Of a DNA stretch of 64,000 nt, positions 16,857 through 24,816 are shown piece after piece. The stretch's first letter is position 1. Each line of letters begins with the position of its first letter. The notes beneath the pieces are model-generated. The model made no database searches and was not told where the DNA came from. It saw only the letters and a list, made by a program, of their open reading frames with translations. A program made the position numbers and the translations under genes. Origin of the DNA: Pedobacter sp. ASV28 (GTDB lineage: Bacteria; Bacteroidota; Bacteroidia; Sphingobacteriales; Sphingobacteriaceae); NCBI RefSeq assembly GCF_016428855.1, contig NZ_JAELTN010000017.1, positions 1-64,000 of the forward strand, given 5' to 3'.

Positions 16857-16892
16857 TTTAAAAGGAAATCCTAACCCCAAAACATTTCTACA

Positions 16893-18770
16893 ATGAAATT
16901 TTTAAAAATTTACTTTGCACTATTTGCCTTGCTAATTTCGGGCAGGTTAGTTGCCCAAGAAACCGATTCGGCCTATGTACGTAGCCATTATACCAAAATA
17001 GAACGATCCATACCGATGCGTGACGGCATAAGGCTGTTCACTGCTATCTACATCCCAAAAGACCTTTCTCCTACCAAAAAATATCCTTTTTTAATCAACA
17101 GAACTCCTTACACCGTACAGCCTTATGGCGAGGACAAATACAAATTAAGCTTGGGCAACTTTCCTGATATGATGCGTGAAGGTTTCATCTTTGTCTATCA
17201 GGATGTACGAGGGCGCTGGATGAGCGAAGGCAACTTTGAAGACATCAGACCACAAACCTTGAAAAAAGGCAAAAAGGACATTGATGAGAGTACCGATACC
17301 TATGACACTATAGACTGGTTGGTAAAAAACATTAAGAACAATAATGGAAAGGCCGGAGTGTACGGCATCTCCTACCCTGGCTTCTACTCTACAACCTCCC
17401 TGCCTAATGCCCACCCTGCACTCAAGGCGGTATCGCCGCAGGCACCGGTAACCGATTGGTTCATTGGCGATGACTTTCATCACGGAGGTGCTTTATTTTT
17501 GACCGATGCCTTTAGCTTCATGAGCTCCTTTGGTGTACCTAGACCAAAGCCCATTACACCAGACAAAGGACCAAAACCCTTTCAGTTTCCCATCAAAGAT
17601 ATTTATCGTTTCTATCTGGAAAGCGGATCTGTTAAAAACCTCAAAGAAAAATACTTCGCCGATAGCATCAAATTCTGGAACAATCTATTTAAGCATCCCG
17701 ACCTGGATACTTTCTGGAAAGCGAGACAAATTCTCCCCCACTTGACCAATATAAAACCTGCAGTAATGGTAGTAGGCGGCTTTTTTGATGCTGAAGATGC
17801 CTATGGTACTTTTGCTACCTATAAGGCCATAGAAAAACAGAATACCAACAATTATAATATCCTGGTAGCAGGACCTTGGTTCCATGGCGGATGGGTACGT
17901 GGCGATGGAAGCAGTTTTGGGGATATCAACTTCGGACAAAAAACCAGCACTTATTATCAGCAAAACCTTGAACTACCTTTTTTCAAATATTACCTTAAAG
18001 GCGAGGGAGCATTCAAAGCAGCCGAAGCCAATATATTCATTACAGGCAGCAACCAATGGAAAGGTTTTGCTACTTGGCCTCCACAAAATATAGAGACCAA
18101 AAACCTGTATCTTCATCCAAACGGTAAGCTGTCGTTCGAAAAGGTCCAACGTACAGACAGTTGGGACGAATACGTAAGTGATCCTAACCACCCCGTACCT
18201 TATCAGAATGGTGTACAGACCAGAAGAACCAGAGAATATATGATAGATGACCAACGCTTTGCTTCACGTAGACCTGATGTAAAAACCTATCAGACTGATA
18301 TTTTAACAGAAGACATTACTTTAACGGGCCCTGTATTGGCCAATTTAGTAATATCAACTACTGGTACTGATGCAGATTATGTGGTAAAACTAATTGACGT
18401 TTTTCCAGAAGACACGCCAAATCCGACGCCTAACCCAAATAACCTGGTAATGGGTGGCTATCAAATGTTGGTGCGCGGAGAAATTCTTAGAGGAAAGTAC
18501 CGTAATGGTTTTGAAAAACCTGAACCTTTTACTCCCCAAACCATTACAAAAGTCAATTATCAACTTCCAGATGTAGGACATACTTTTAAAAAAGGGCACC
18601 GTATTATGGTTCAAATCCAAAACTCATGGTTCCCTCTTGCCGATAGAAATCCACAGAAATTCATGAACATTTACGAAGCCGAGCCTGGTGATTTCCAAAA
18701 GGCCACACATCGAATTTATCATGACACTTTCAACAGCTCCTTCTTGTCTTTACCTGTATTAAAAAATTAA
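16893..18770 (+). CDS. CocE/NonD-family hydrolase (X-Pro dipeptidyl-peptidase S15 type)
   Basis: A 625-residue secreted alpha/beta hydrolase. The signal peptide ends near LVAQ (about 22). The nucleophile elbow G-I-S160-Y-P-G sits in the S15 pattern; a FFDAEDAYGTF segment and WFHGGW downstream carry the probable catalytic Asp and His. The C-terminal third is the jelly-roll domain typical of CocE/GAA-type acylases and X-Pro peptidases. Substrates may be N-acyl peptides or esters. It lies 11 bp before an M1 metallopeptidase gene, suggesting joint extracellular or periplasmic peptide degradation. Confidence 0.9.
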   Translation: MKFLKIYFALFALLISGRLVAQETDSAYVRSHYTKIERSIPMRDGIRLFTAIYIPKDLSPTKKYPFLINRTPYTVQPYGEDKYKLSLGNFPDMMREGFIFVYQDVRGRWMSEGNFEDIRPQTLKKGKKDIDESTDTYDTIDWLVKNIKNNNGKAGVYGISYPGFYSTTSLPNAHPALKAVSPQAPVTDWFIGDDFHHGGALFLTDAFSFMSSFGVPRPKPITPDKGPKPFQFPIKDIYRFYLESGSVKNLKEKYFADSIKFWNNLFKHPDLDTFWKARQILPHLTNIKPAVMVVGGFFDAEDAYGTFATYKAIEKQNTNNYNILVAGPWFHGGWVRGDGSSFGDINFGQKTSTYYQQNLELPFFKYYLKGEGAFKAAEANIFITGSNQWKGFATWPPQNIETKNLYLHPNGKLSFEKVQRTDSWDEYVSDPNHPVPYQNGVQTRRTREYMIDDQRFASRRPDVKTYQTDILTEDITLTGPVLANLVISTTGTDADYVVKLIDVFPEDTPNPTPNPNNLVMGGYQMLVRGEILRGKYRNGFEKPEPFTPQTITKVNYQLPDVGHTFKKGHRIMVQIQNSWFPLADRNPQKFMNIYEAEPGDFQKATHRIYHDTFNSSFLSLPVLKN

Positions 18771-18781
18771 TCTATCCTACC

Positions 18782-20440
18782 ATGAAAAACATTCTTATTG
18801 CCCTTACCGTACTTGTATGTACAGCCAAGTACGGTAAGGCGCAGTTAATGACCGACAAAAAAGCCTTTTCCAAAGCAGATACCTTAAGGGGAACCCTTTC
18901 TGATTTGCGCAGTTGCTATGATATCAATTATTATCATCTTGATGTGAAGATCGACATTAATGAAAAATCAATAAATGGCAGCAATGAGTTTGTTTTTACG
19001 GCCACTAGGGATTTCGATCAGTTGCAATTTGATCTTTTTGAAAACCTTAAAATTGAAAAAATCGTCTATAAGGACAAAGACCTTCCTTTTACCAGAGCTT
19101 TTGGCGCCGTATTCGTCACTTTCCCAAAAACCATAAAAAAGGGTAACAAAGATCAATTTACGGTATTCTACAGCGGACAGCCTAAGGTGGCAAAAAATGC
19201 ACCTTGGGACGGTGGTTTTATTTTCAAAGAAGATAAATCTGGCAATCCATTTATATCGGTCGCCTGCCAAGGTTTAGGTGCCAGTGTATGGTGGCCCAAT
19301 AAAGATCATCAAAGCGATGAAGTAGATAGCATGCTCATCAGTATAAGTGTACCTAAAGCATTAGATTGTATTGCCAACGGGCGCTCACGTGGTTCGATAG
19401 ACACAAAAGACGGCTATGTAAAACATCAGTGGTTTGTAGCTAACCCCATCAACAATTACAATGTGGCCTTTTATATTGGAAAATATGCACACTGGACCGA
19501 CTCTTATGATGGCGAAAAGGGGAAACTGACCCTAGATTATTATGCACTAAAGGAAGACAGCGCTGTTGCCCGTCCACATTGGGATGCCGACGTTAAACCC
19601 ATGCTGAAATCTTTTGAATACTGGTTCGGCCCATATCCCTGGTATGAAGATGGTTACAAACTGGTACAGGCTCCCCATTTAGGTATGGAACATCAAAGTG
19701 CGGTGGCTTATGGCAATCAATTTAAAAAAGGATACTTGGGCAAGGATTTATCAGGCACAGGCATTGGCCTGAAATGGGATTTTATCACCATACATGAAAG
19801 CGGGCACGAATGGTTCGGCAACAACATTACAGCCAAAGACATTGCCGATATGTGGATACATGAAGGATTTACCAATTATTCGGAGGCTCTTTTTGTAGAA
19901 TCTACACAAGGAAAAAAAACGGCTGAAGATTATGTAGTTGGGCTACGTCGGGGCATTAACAACAAGGCCCCTATTACTGGCATTTACAATGTTAACCATG
20001 AAGGAGATGGAGATATGTATCCAAAAGGTGCCAACCTGATTCATACCATCAGACAACTTATAGATAACGACGAAAAGTTTAGAAGTATATTAAGAGGTTT
20101 GAACCAAACTTTTTACCATCAAACCGTTACTTCCAAACAAGTGGAAGATTACATGGCCAAGCAAAGTGGCTTGAAATTGGACAAAGTTTTTGATCAATAC
20201 CTGCATTATGCAAAAATCCCCATGTTAGAATATAAAATTGAAGGCCAGCATTTACAGCTACGCTGGGTTGCTGATGTCAAGAATTTCGATATGCCCGTAA
20301 AAGTTACCTTGGAAAAAGATAAATTCAGCTTCGTCAAACCAAGCCAAAATTGGCAATCCATAAAATTAGAAAATGGGGTAAATGATAGCAATTTCAAAGT
20401 AGATATTAATTTTTACATCGCCATAAAAAAAATCGAATAA
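18782..20440 (+). CDS. M1-family zinc metallopeptidase
   Basis: A 552-residue secreted aminopeptidase-like protein. After a signal peptide (cleavage near GKAQ, residue 21) comes an N-terminal beta domain, then the gluzincin site H338-E-S-G-H342 with the third zinc ligand E361 in WIHEGFTNYSEAL. Instead of the classic GAMEN exopeptidase loop it has G301-M-E-H-Q-S, as in several M1 proteins of Bacteroidota. The C-terminal helical domain is short. It is the second gene of the operon with the S15 hydrolase. Confidence 0.93.
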   Translation: MKNILIALTVLVCTAKYGKAQLMTDKKAFSKADTLRGTLSDLRSCYDINYYHLDVKIDINEKSINGSNEFVFTATRDFDQLQFDLFENLKIEKIVYKDKDLPFTRAFGAVFVTFPKTIKKGNKDQFTVFYSGQPKVAKNAPWDGGFIFKEDKSGNPFISVACQGLGASVWWPNKDHQSDEVDSMLISISVPKALDCIANGRSRGSIDTKDGYVKHQWFVANPINNYNVAFYIGKYAHWTDSYDGEKGKLTLDYYALKEDSAVARPHWDADVKPMLKSFEYWFGPYPWYEDGYKLVQAPHLGMEHQSAVAYGNQFKKGYLGKDLSGTGIGLKWDFITIHESGHEWFGNNITAKDIADMWIHEGFTNYSEALFVESTQGKKTAEDYVVGLRRGINNKAPITGIYNVNHEGDGDMYPKGANLIHTIRQLIDNDEKFRSILRGLNQTFYHQTVTSKQVEDYMAKQSGLKLDKVFDQYLHYAKIPMLEYKIEGQHLQLRWVADVKNFDMPVKVTLEKDKFSFVKPSQNWQSIKLENGVNDSNFKVDINFYIAIKKIE

Positions 20441-20550
20441 ACCTATGTCCATGCTACTATTTATGAAACCCAAATAAGTTTTTAGCTTATGCAACGTTTT
20501 ATTTGCAATCAACGTCTATTTTTAAAAGTACCTTTTAAAACGCAAAACTT

Positions 20551-21288
20551 ATGACTAGAAAATACATTAACACCTGCTTAATTGTCATCACTGTACTGGC
20601 TACGCAAAACGTCTTTGCAGAATTGCCCATTAACATTGGCATAACCAAACTGAAGAAACAGGATATTGAAGTTAAAAATTTCAATGCTATTGCTGCGGGA
20701 GGTCCAATTCAGGTCGTCGTTACGCTAGACAATAAAGAAGACCTCAGATTTGAAGGGGATGAAGAGGCCATTTCCTCTTTAGTAGCGGAGGTAAAAGGAA
20801 ACACGCTGATGATTAGGCCACAAACCAGTTGGACCAGCTGGGCACACAAATACAAAAACAAAAAAATAATAGCTCATGTAAGTGCAAAAACATTAAAAAG
20901 CTTAACCATGAGTGGAGATGGTTCCCTCACCATCAAAGGGACAATCAATAATTCGAGTTTAGCTGCTACGCTAAGTGGATCAGGTTCAATTACGGCCAAC
21001 ATTAACGTTGACCGCTTTACAGCGGTACTTAGTGGTTCTGGTCAACTGAATATTTCTGGAGAGGCCGATGAAGCCAGCATTACGTTAAGTGGATCTGCTT
21101 CCTTACCAGAAAAGGGAGGCTTTAAGGTGGGCAACCTTTCTTCTCGTATTAGTGGATCGGGCTCGATTTTCGTTCATAGCGATGGCAATATTGATGCCCT
21201 GATCAGCGGCTCAGGCAGTATCAATTACAAAGGCAATGCCCAAGTTAACCAAAGGGTAATTGGCTCTGGAAAAGTAAGAAAAGTATAA
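20551..21288 (+). CDS. Head GIN domain protein (DUF2807)
   Basis: A 245-residue exported protein. The signal peptide ends near VFAE (about 24). The rest is a repetitive right-handed beta-helix-like region with recurrent LSGSGS/ISGSGS turns (near 135-230), the hallmark of DUF2807 or putative auto-transporter adhesin head GIN domains. An envelope or surface role is likely but no activity is known. The gene is alone and followed by a perfect hairpin terminator. Confidence 0.88.
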   Translation: MTRKYINTCLIVITVLATQNVFAELPINIGITKLKKQDIEVKNFNAIAAGGPIQVVVTLDNKEDLRFEGDEEAISSLVAEVKGNTLMIRPQTSWTSWAHKYKNKKIIAHVSAKTLKSLTMSGDGSLTIKGTINNSSLAATLSGSGSITANINVDRFTAVLSGSGQLNISGEADEASITLSGSASLPEKGGFKVGNLSSRISGSGSIFVHSDGNIDALISGSGSINYKGNAQVNQRVIGSGKVRKV

Positions 21289-21302
21289 ATCTATACCCAC
21301 GT

Positions 21303-21336
21303 AAAAGGCCCCAATATTTGCATATTGGGGCCTTTT
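21303..21336. terminator. Bidirectional terminator
   Basis: Perfect 15-bp arms (21303-21317 and 21322-21336) with loop TTGC: A-run, GGCCCC, AATAT, then the mirror ending in TTTT. It serves both the head GIN gene and the convergent gene whose stop is at 21353. Confidence 0.92.
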
Positions 21337-21352
21337 ATATAGGTGAATTTCT

Positions 21353-22243
21353 CTAAAACTGAAATCCTATCGCCGTATAATTTTCCAAAAAACGAATGGT
21401 TTGCTTTGCCCCATCTATGCTGTTTCTTCCGGTGGTATGAATTTTATCCATATCTATAAATCCCGCTTTGGTCACGTTTTGGAAATAGAGCTTTCTGGTT
21501 ACGTTAAACTTAAGACCGGCCTTTAAGGAGAGGCCATATCCTGCAAAATTCCAGAAGTTATTTTCGCCAACACCAAAAAACCTCACATCAGAACGTGGGA
21601 TTACAAAACCAGCTCCCACACCTGTTTCCATGGTCAACATTTGTTTTTTATTCTTAGCTATCCATATGTCATCATATCTTTCCAATTCGGCACTCACATA
21701 GTTTAGGCCGTCCGTATGTTCGAAGGTCAACATTTCTGGCTGCACCTCTAATTCCTGATTGTGATAAACACCTGCATACTTACCCGTAACAATACCCGGA
21801 TTGGACACCACCGGATCTATATACCCGTTAACAACCACTTTCTGCGGCACCTGCATCACATATTTCATATGGTCCCAGCCCAGAGAAATACTGTAATTAT
21901 CCTTAAAAAAATAACCAAATCTAAAATCAAACTGCGGCGTGGTCAACTCCATCGGATTGATATAGTCTAGACTTAATTTAGAGGGCCTGTCTGCTGCTTT
22001 TACATCTTTTAGGGTAAAGTTATAACCCGGTCCCTGAAAGGTAATATCACTTTTATCATACCAGGAAAAATTCCAGCCCCAATGCACATACCAATCGCCC
22101 TTACGGCTAAAGTCCCTATTCGACTGTTTTCCACTAAAAATACTTTTACCTGTTTTTATACTTGGTGAAATTTCCTGGGCATGAACTCTGCGACCAAAGA
22201 TCAACACCATTAATATCATAAACGTTTTTTTCATAGACATCAT
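21353..22243 (-). CDS. Outer membrane beta-barrel-like protein of unknown family
   Basis: A 296-residue exported protein with a signal peptide (M-M-S-M-K-K start, hydrophobic core, cleavage near VHAQ at about 23). The mature part alternates aromatic and polar residues (WYVHWGWNFSWYDKSD, FDFRFGYFFKDNYSISLGWDH) and ends in Phe (YTAIGFQF), as expected for an outer membrane beta-barrel. I do not recognise the family. The cargo could be anything from a small porin-like barrel to an OmpW-type protein. Confidence 0.75.
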   Translation of the reverse strand: MMSMKKTFMILMVLIFGRRVHAQEISPSIKTGKSIFSGKQSNRDFSRKGDWYVHWGWNFSWYDKSDITFQGPGYNFTLKDVKAADRPSKLSLDYINPMELTTPQFDFRFGYFFKDNYSISLGWDHMKYVMQVPQKVVVNGYIDPVVSNPGIVTGKYAGVYHNQELEVQPEMLTFEHTDGLNYVSAELERYDDIWIAKNKKQMLTMETGVGAGFVIPRSDVRFFGVGENNFWNFAGYGLSLKAGLKFNVTRKLYFQNVTKAGFIDMDKIHTTGRNSIDGAKQTIRFLENYTAIGFQF

Positions 22244-22393
22244 TTAAGTCTTTAATAGACTACCTTGTTAGCGTATTGCTACAGTATTTGAAAATTAGGA
22301 AAAGAAAATTCCATTTTCCGCAGCAAAAATGCAAAAAATGTATTCCGATCAAAAAGATTAGTGGCTTGAGTTTAGAATATGACTTTAAGTAAA

Positions 22394-23131
22394 CTAAAAT
22401 CTGGTGTATAAAGCCAACTGTACGGCATGATTAATGGTACTATTATTTAAACCTTTAATTGTCTGGTTCAAATATCCCGCCTCTAGATCTACTTTTTTAG
22501 AAAATCTATAACCCATGGCAAGATAGGCACGATTCTGATCAAAAAGTTTACCATTTAATTGATCTTTATTTTGGAGATTAAAGAACAATTCGTTCTGTAG
22601 GGCTGCAAAAACACCTTTACTAAAACCTTCAGCCTGTCTTTCCAAAGGCTGTATTAACCTAAAGAAATAGCGGAATCGTTGCGAAAACAAATCATCTGTC
22701 TGACGTTCTATGAAACGTTGCTCCAACCTAAATCGATGACTTAATGTCGCACCTCTCCAAGGTTGGTGATTATAAATATATTGCTGCCAAATGCGATGCT
22801 CTGTTAAGGTAAACTTTGGCTCGTAGGGAACGGCACCTTCCGCAAATACAGGATATTGGTGTGGCAAATAAGTTTGCGTAAATAAATAGCCAACAGTTGC
22901 ATTAGAGTTTTTATTGATATAATAGGTAAGCCCCGGCCTTACCAATAGATTTCTAACACCATCCCAATTATCTTGTGAACGCAATTGCAAATCAAAATGC
23001 ATGCCCCATTTATCATTAAACTTGGTACTGTTTAGAAACATAAACCAACCAGTATTCTGGTTAATGGTTTGGGCGTAAAGAGAAGAAGCGAAAATGCTTA
23101 AGAAAGCAGCAAGTACAATTTTATTTCTCAT
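22394..23131 (-). CDS. DUF2490 domain outer membrane protein
   Basis: A 245-residue protein with a signal peptide (cleavage near LYAQ, about 20) and a predicted barrel ending in an aromatic residue (LALYTRF). The pattern GWFMFLNSTKFNDKW, then RNLLVRPGLTYYINKN, HRIWQQYIY and HRFRLEQRF is typical of DUF2490. Function unknown. It lies upstream of the other barrel gene in the same direction (150-bp gap), so coexpression is possible but not shown. Confidence 0.85.
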   Translation of the reverse strand: MRNKIVLAAFLSIFASSLYAQTINQNTGWFMFLNSTKFNDKWGMHFDLQLRSQDNWDGVRNLLVRPGLTYYINKNSNATVGYLFTQTYLPHQYPVFAEGAVPYEPKFTLTEHRIWQQYIYNHQPWRGATLSHRFRLEQRFIERQTDDLFSQRFRYFFRLIQPLERQAEGFSKGVFAALQNELFFNLQNKDQLNGKLFDQNRAYLAMGYRFSKKVDLEAGYLNQTIKGLNNSTINHAVQLALYTRF

Positions 23132-23219
23132 CTGGTTTTAATCTTTGTGTGATTAACGAAAATATCAAAATAAGTTAAAATCGAAGAAAACGTAACAGAA
23201 ACTAGACAAAGCTCTTTTT

Positions 23220-23311
23220 CGTCATTGCAAGGAGTGTAACGACGTGGCAATCATTCAAAGTTGTTATTTCTTCTTCATAGCTCTAAGATTGCTTCGTACC
23301 TCGCAATGACG
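23220..23311. repeat. Decayed intergenic palindromic repeat, copy 2
   Basis: The left half CGTCATTGCAAGGAG with GTGGCAATC and the right half GATTGCTTCGTACCTC with GCAATGACG are inverted copies of one unit around a 30-nt centre. The unit matches the halves at 12146-12233. Such elements can fold into a long hairpin in RNA. No coding content. Confidence 0.72.
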
Positions 23312-23332
23312 AGGTAATTAGGAAAAATGCAT

Positions 23333-23369
23333 AAAAAAGCCTTGCTCATTTTCACGAACAAGGCTTTTT
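23333..23369 (-). terminator. Probable terminator of odhA-odhB
   Basis: Arms around AAGCCTTG and CAAGGCTT flanked by A- and T-runs, with the loop CTCATTTTCACGAA, form a stem whose minus-strand copy ends in TTTTTT. It lies 130 bp past the odhB stop, beyond the repeat at 23371-23495. Confidence 0.75.
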
Positions 23370-23370
23370 A

Positions 23371-23495
23371 TCGTCATGCTGATCCAATAGCTATTGGATT
23401 TATTTTATTTCGTAGCTTTTCGCTTTGCTACAAATCAGCATCAGTTTTATACGTATTGCAGACTCTGAAACAAGCACAGAGCGTGGCGGAGTTTT
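23371..23495. repeat. Multi-hairpin intergenic repeat
   Basis: An outer pair ATGCTGAT (23376-23383) and ATCAGCAT (23434-23441) encloses an 18-nt perfect palindrome (23382-23399) and a GTAGC/GCTAC hairpin (23412-23431), giving a possible three-way junction. A further CTCTG/CAGAG hairpin lies at 23463-23481. The layout resembles dispersed intergenic repeats I associate with Pedobacter, from memory only. Confidence 0.6.
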
Positions 23496-23499
23496 TTAT

Positions 23500-24726
23500 T
23501 TAAACCCCTAATAATAATCTTGCTGGATCTTCCAATAACTGTTTTACACGAACCAAGAAACCTACCGACTCGCGTCCGTCGATAATGCGGTGATCGTATG
23601 ATAGTGCAATGTACATCATTGGACGAATAACCACTTCTTTATTTTCAGCAATTGGGCGCTCAATAATATTATGCATGCCCAAAATAGCCGATTGTGGTGC
23701 ATTGATAATTGGCGTAGACATCATAGAACCAAACACTCCACCGTTAGTAATCGTGAATGTTCCTCCAGTCATCTCTTCAATGGTCAATTTGCTATCTCTA
23801 GCTTTGGTAGCCAGTTCAATCACTGTTTTCTCAATTTGCGCCAAGCTCATGCTATCTGCATTTCTAATGATTGGTACTACCAAGCCTTTAGGTGCAGAAA
23901 CAGCAATCGATACGTCTACAAAATCATTATAGACAATTTCTTCGCCTTCAATCCGTGCATTTACTGCAGGGAAGTCTTTTGCGGCTTCACAAACCGCTTT
24001 GGTAAAGAAGCTCATGAAACCTAAGCCTACACCATGCTTCTCTTTAAATTGATCTTTATATTTAGCACGCAGGTCCATGATCGGTTTCATGTTAACTTCA
24101 TTAAAAGTAGTTAACATCGCCGTTTCATTTTTAACAGCCACCAAACGTTTAGCTACGGTTTTACGTAACGGAGACATTTTTTCTCTACGCTCGTTCCTTG
24201 AACCGGCAACAACAGGTTGGGCAGCAGCTTTTGGTGCTTCTGCTTTGGCTGCAGGTTTACCCGCTTGGGCATTATTTGCATCATCTTTGGTAATTCTACC
24301 ATCTACGCCTGTTCCTTTAACAGCTGTAGCGTCTATCCCCTTTTCAGCCAAAATCTTAGCTGCCGATGGAGATGGCGTTCCCGTTGCATAGCTCTCGCCA
24401 GATTTCTCTGCTACTGGGGCAGCTGCTTTCTCTGCTACAGGTGTTTCGGCTTTAGGCGCCTCTTCTTTTACTTCTTTGGCCGGTGCAGCACCACCTACTT
24501 CAATAGTACAAACTACCGCACCTATTTCTAGCGTATCACCTTCGCTAGCCACAATTTTTAAAGTTCCCGCTTGTTCTGCAGTAAGTTCGAAAGTTGCCTT
24601 ATCTGATTCTAACTCAGCAATAATTTCGTCCATTTCTACAAAATCGCCATCGTTTTTAACCCAACGAGATAGAACTACCTCGGTAATCGACTCGCCTACT
24701 GGCGGAACTTTGATTTCTAAACTCAT
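23500..24726 (-). CDS. odhB: 2-oxoglutarate dehydrogenase E2, dihydrolipoyl succinyltransferase
   Basis: The E2 core of the 2-oxoglutarate dehydrogenase complex transfers succinyl groups from lipoyl to CoA. In 408 residues it has one lipoyl domain (1-77) with the modified Lys K43 in [10 protein letters not shown], an Ala/Pro/Lys-rich linker (about 80-110), a peripheral subunit-binding domain (about 112-150), a second linker, and the catalytic acyltransferase domain with H379-R-I-I-D383-G. One lipoyl domain and adjacency to odhA favour succinyl over acetyl specificity. It follows odhA by 90 bp. Confidence 0.96.
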   Translation of the reverse strand: MSLEIKVPPVGESITEVVLSRWVKNDGDFVEMDEIIAELESDKATFELTAEQAGTLKIVASEGDTLEIGAVVCTIEVGGAAPAKEVKEEAPKAETPVAEKAAAPVAEKSGESYATGTPSPSAAKILAEKGIDATAVKGTGVDGRITKDDANNAQAGKPAAKAEAPKAAAQPVVAGSRNERREKMSPLRKTVAKRLVAVKNETAMLTTFNEVNMKPIMDLRAKYKDQFKEKHGVGLGFMSFFTKAVCEAAKDFPAVNARIEGEEIVYNDFVDVSIAVSAPKGLVVPIIRNADSMSLAQIEKTVIELATKARDSKLTIEEMTGGTFTITNGGVFGSMMSTPIINAPQSAILGMHNIIERPIAENKEVVIRPMMYIALSYDHRIIDGRESVGFLVRVKQLLEDPARLLLGV

Positions 24727-24816
24727 ATTAATTTATATGTTTTGTTTAACGCATGTCGACAAGCGGAAGGTTTTACACTTTAGGCTAATGCCCACCGCTA
24801 ATTGCTTAACGCTAGT

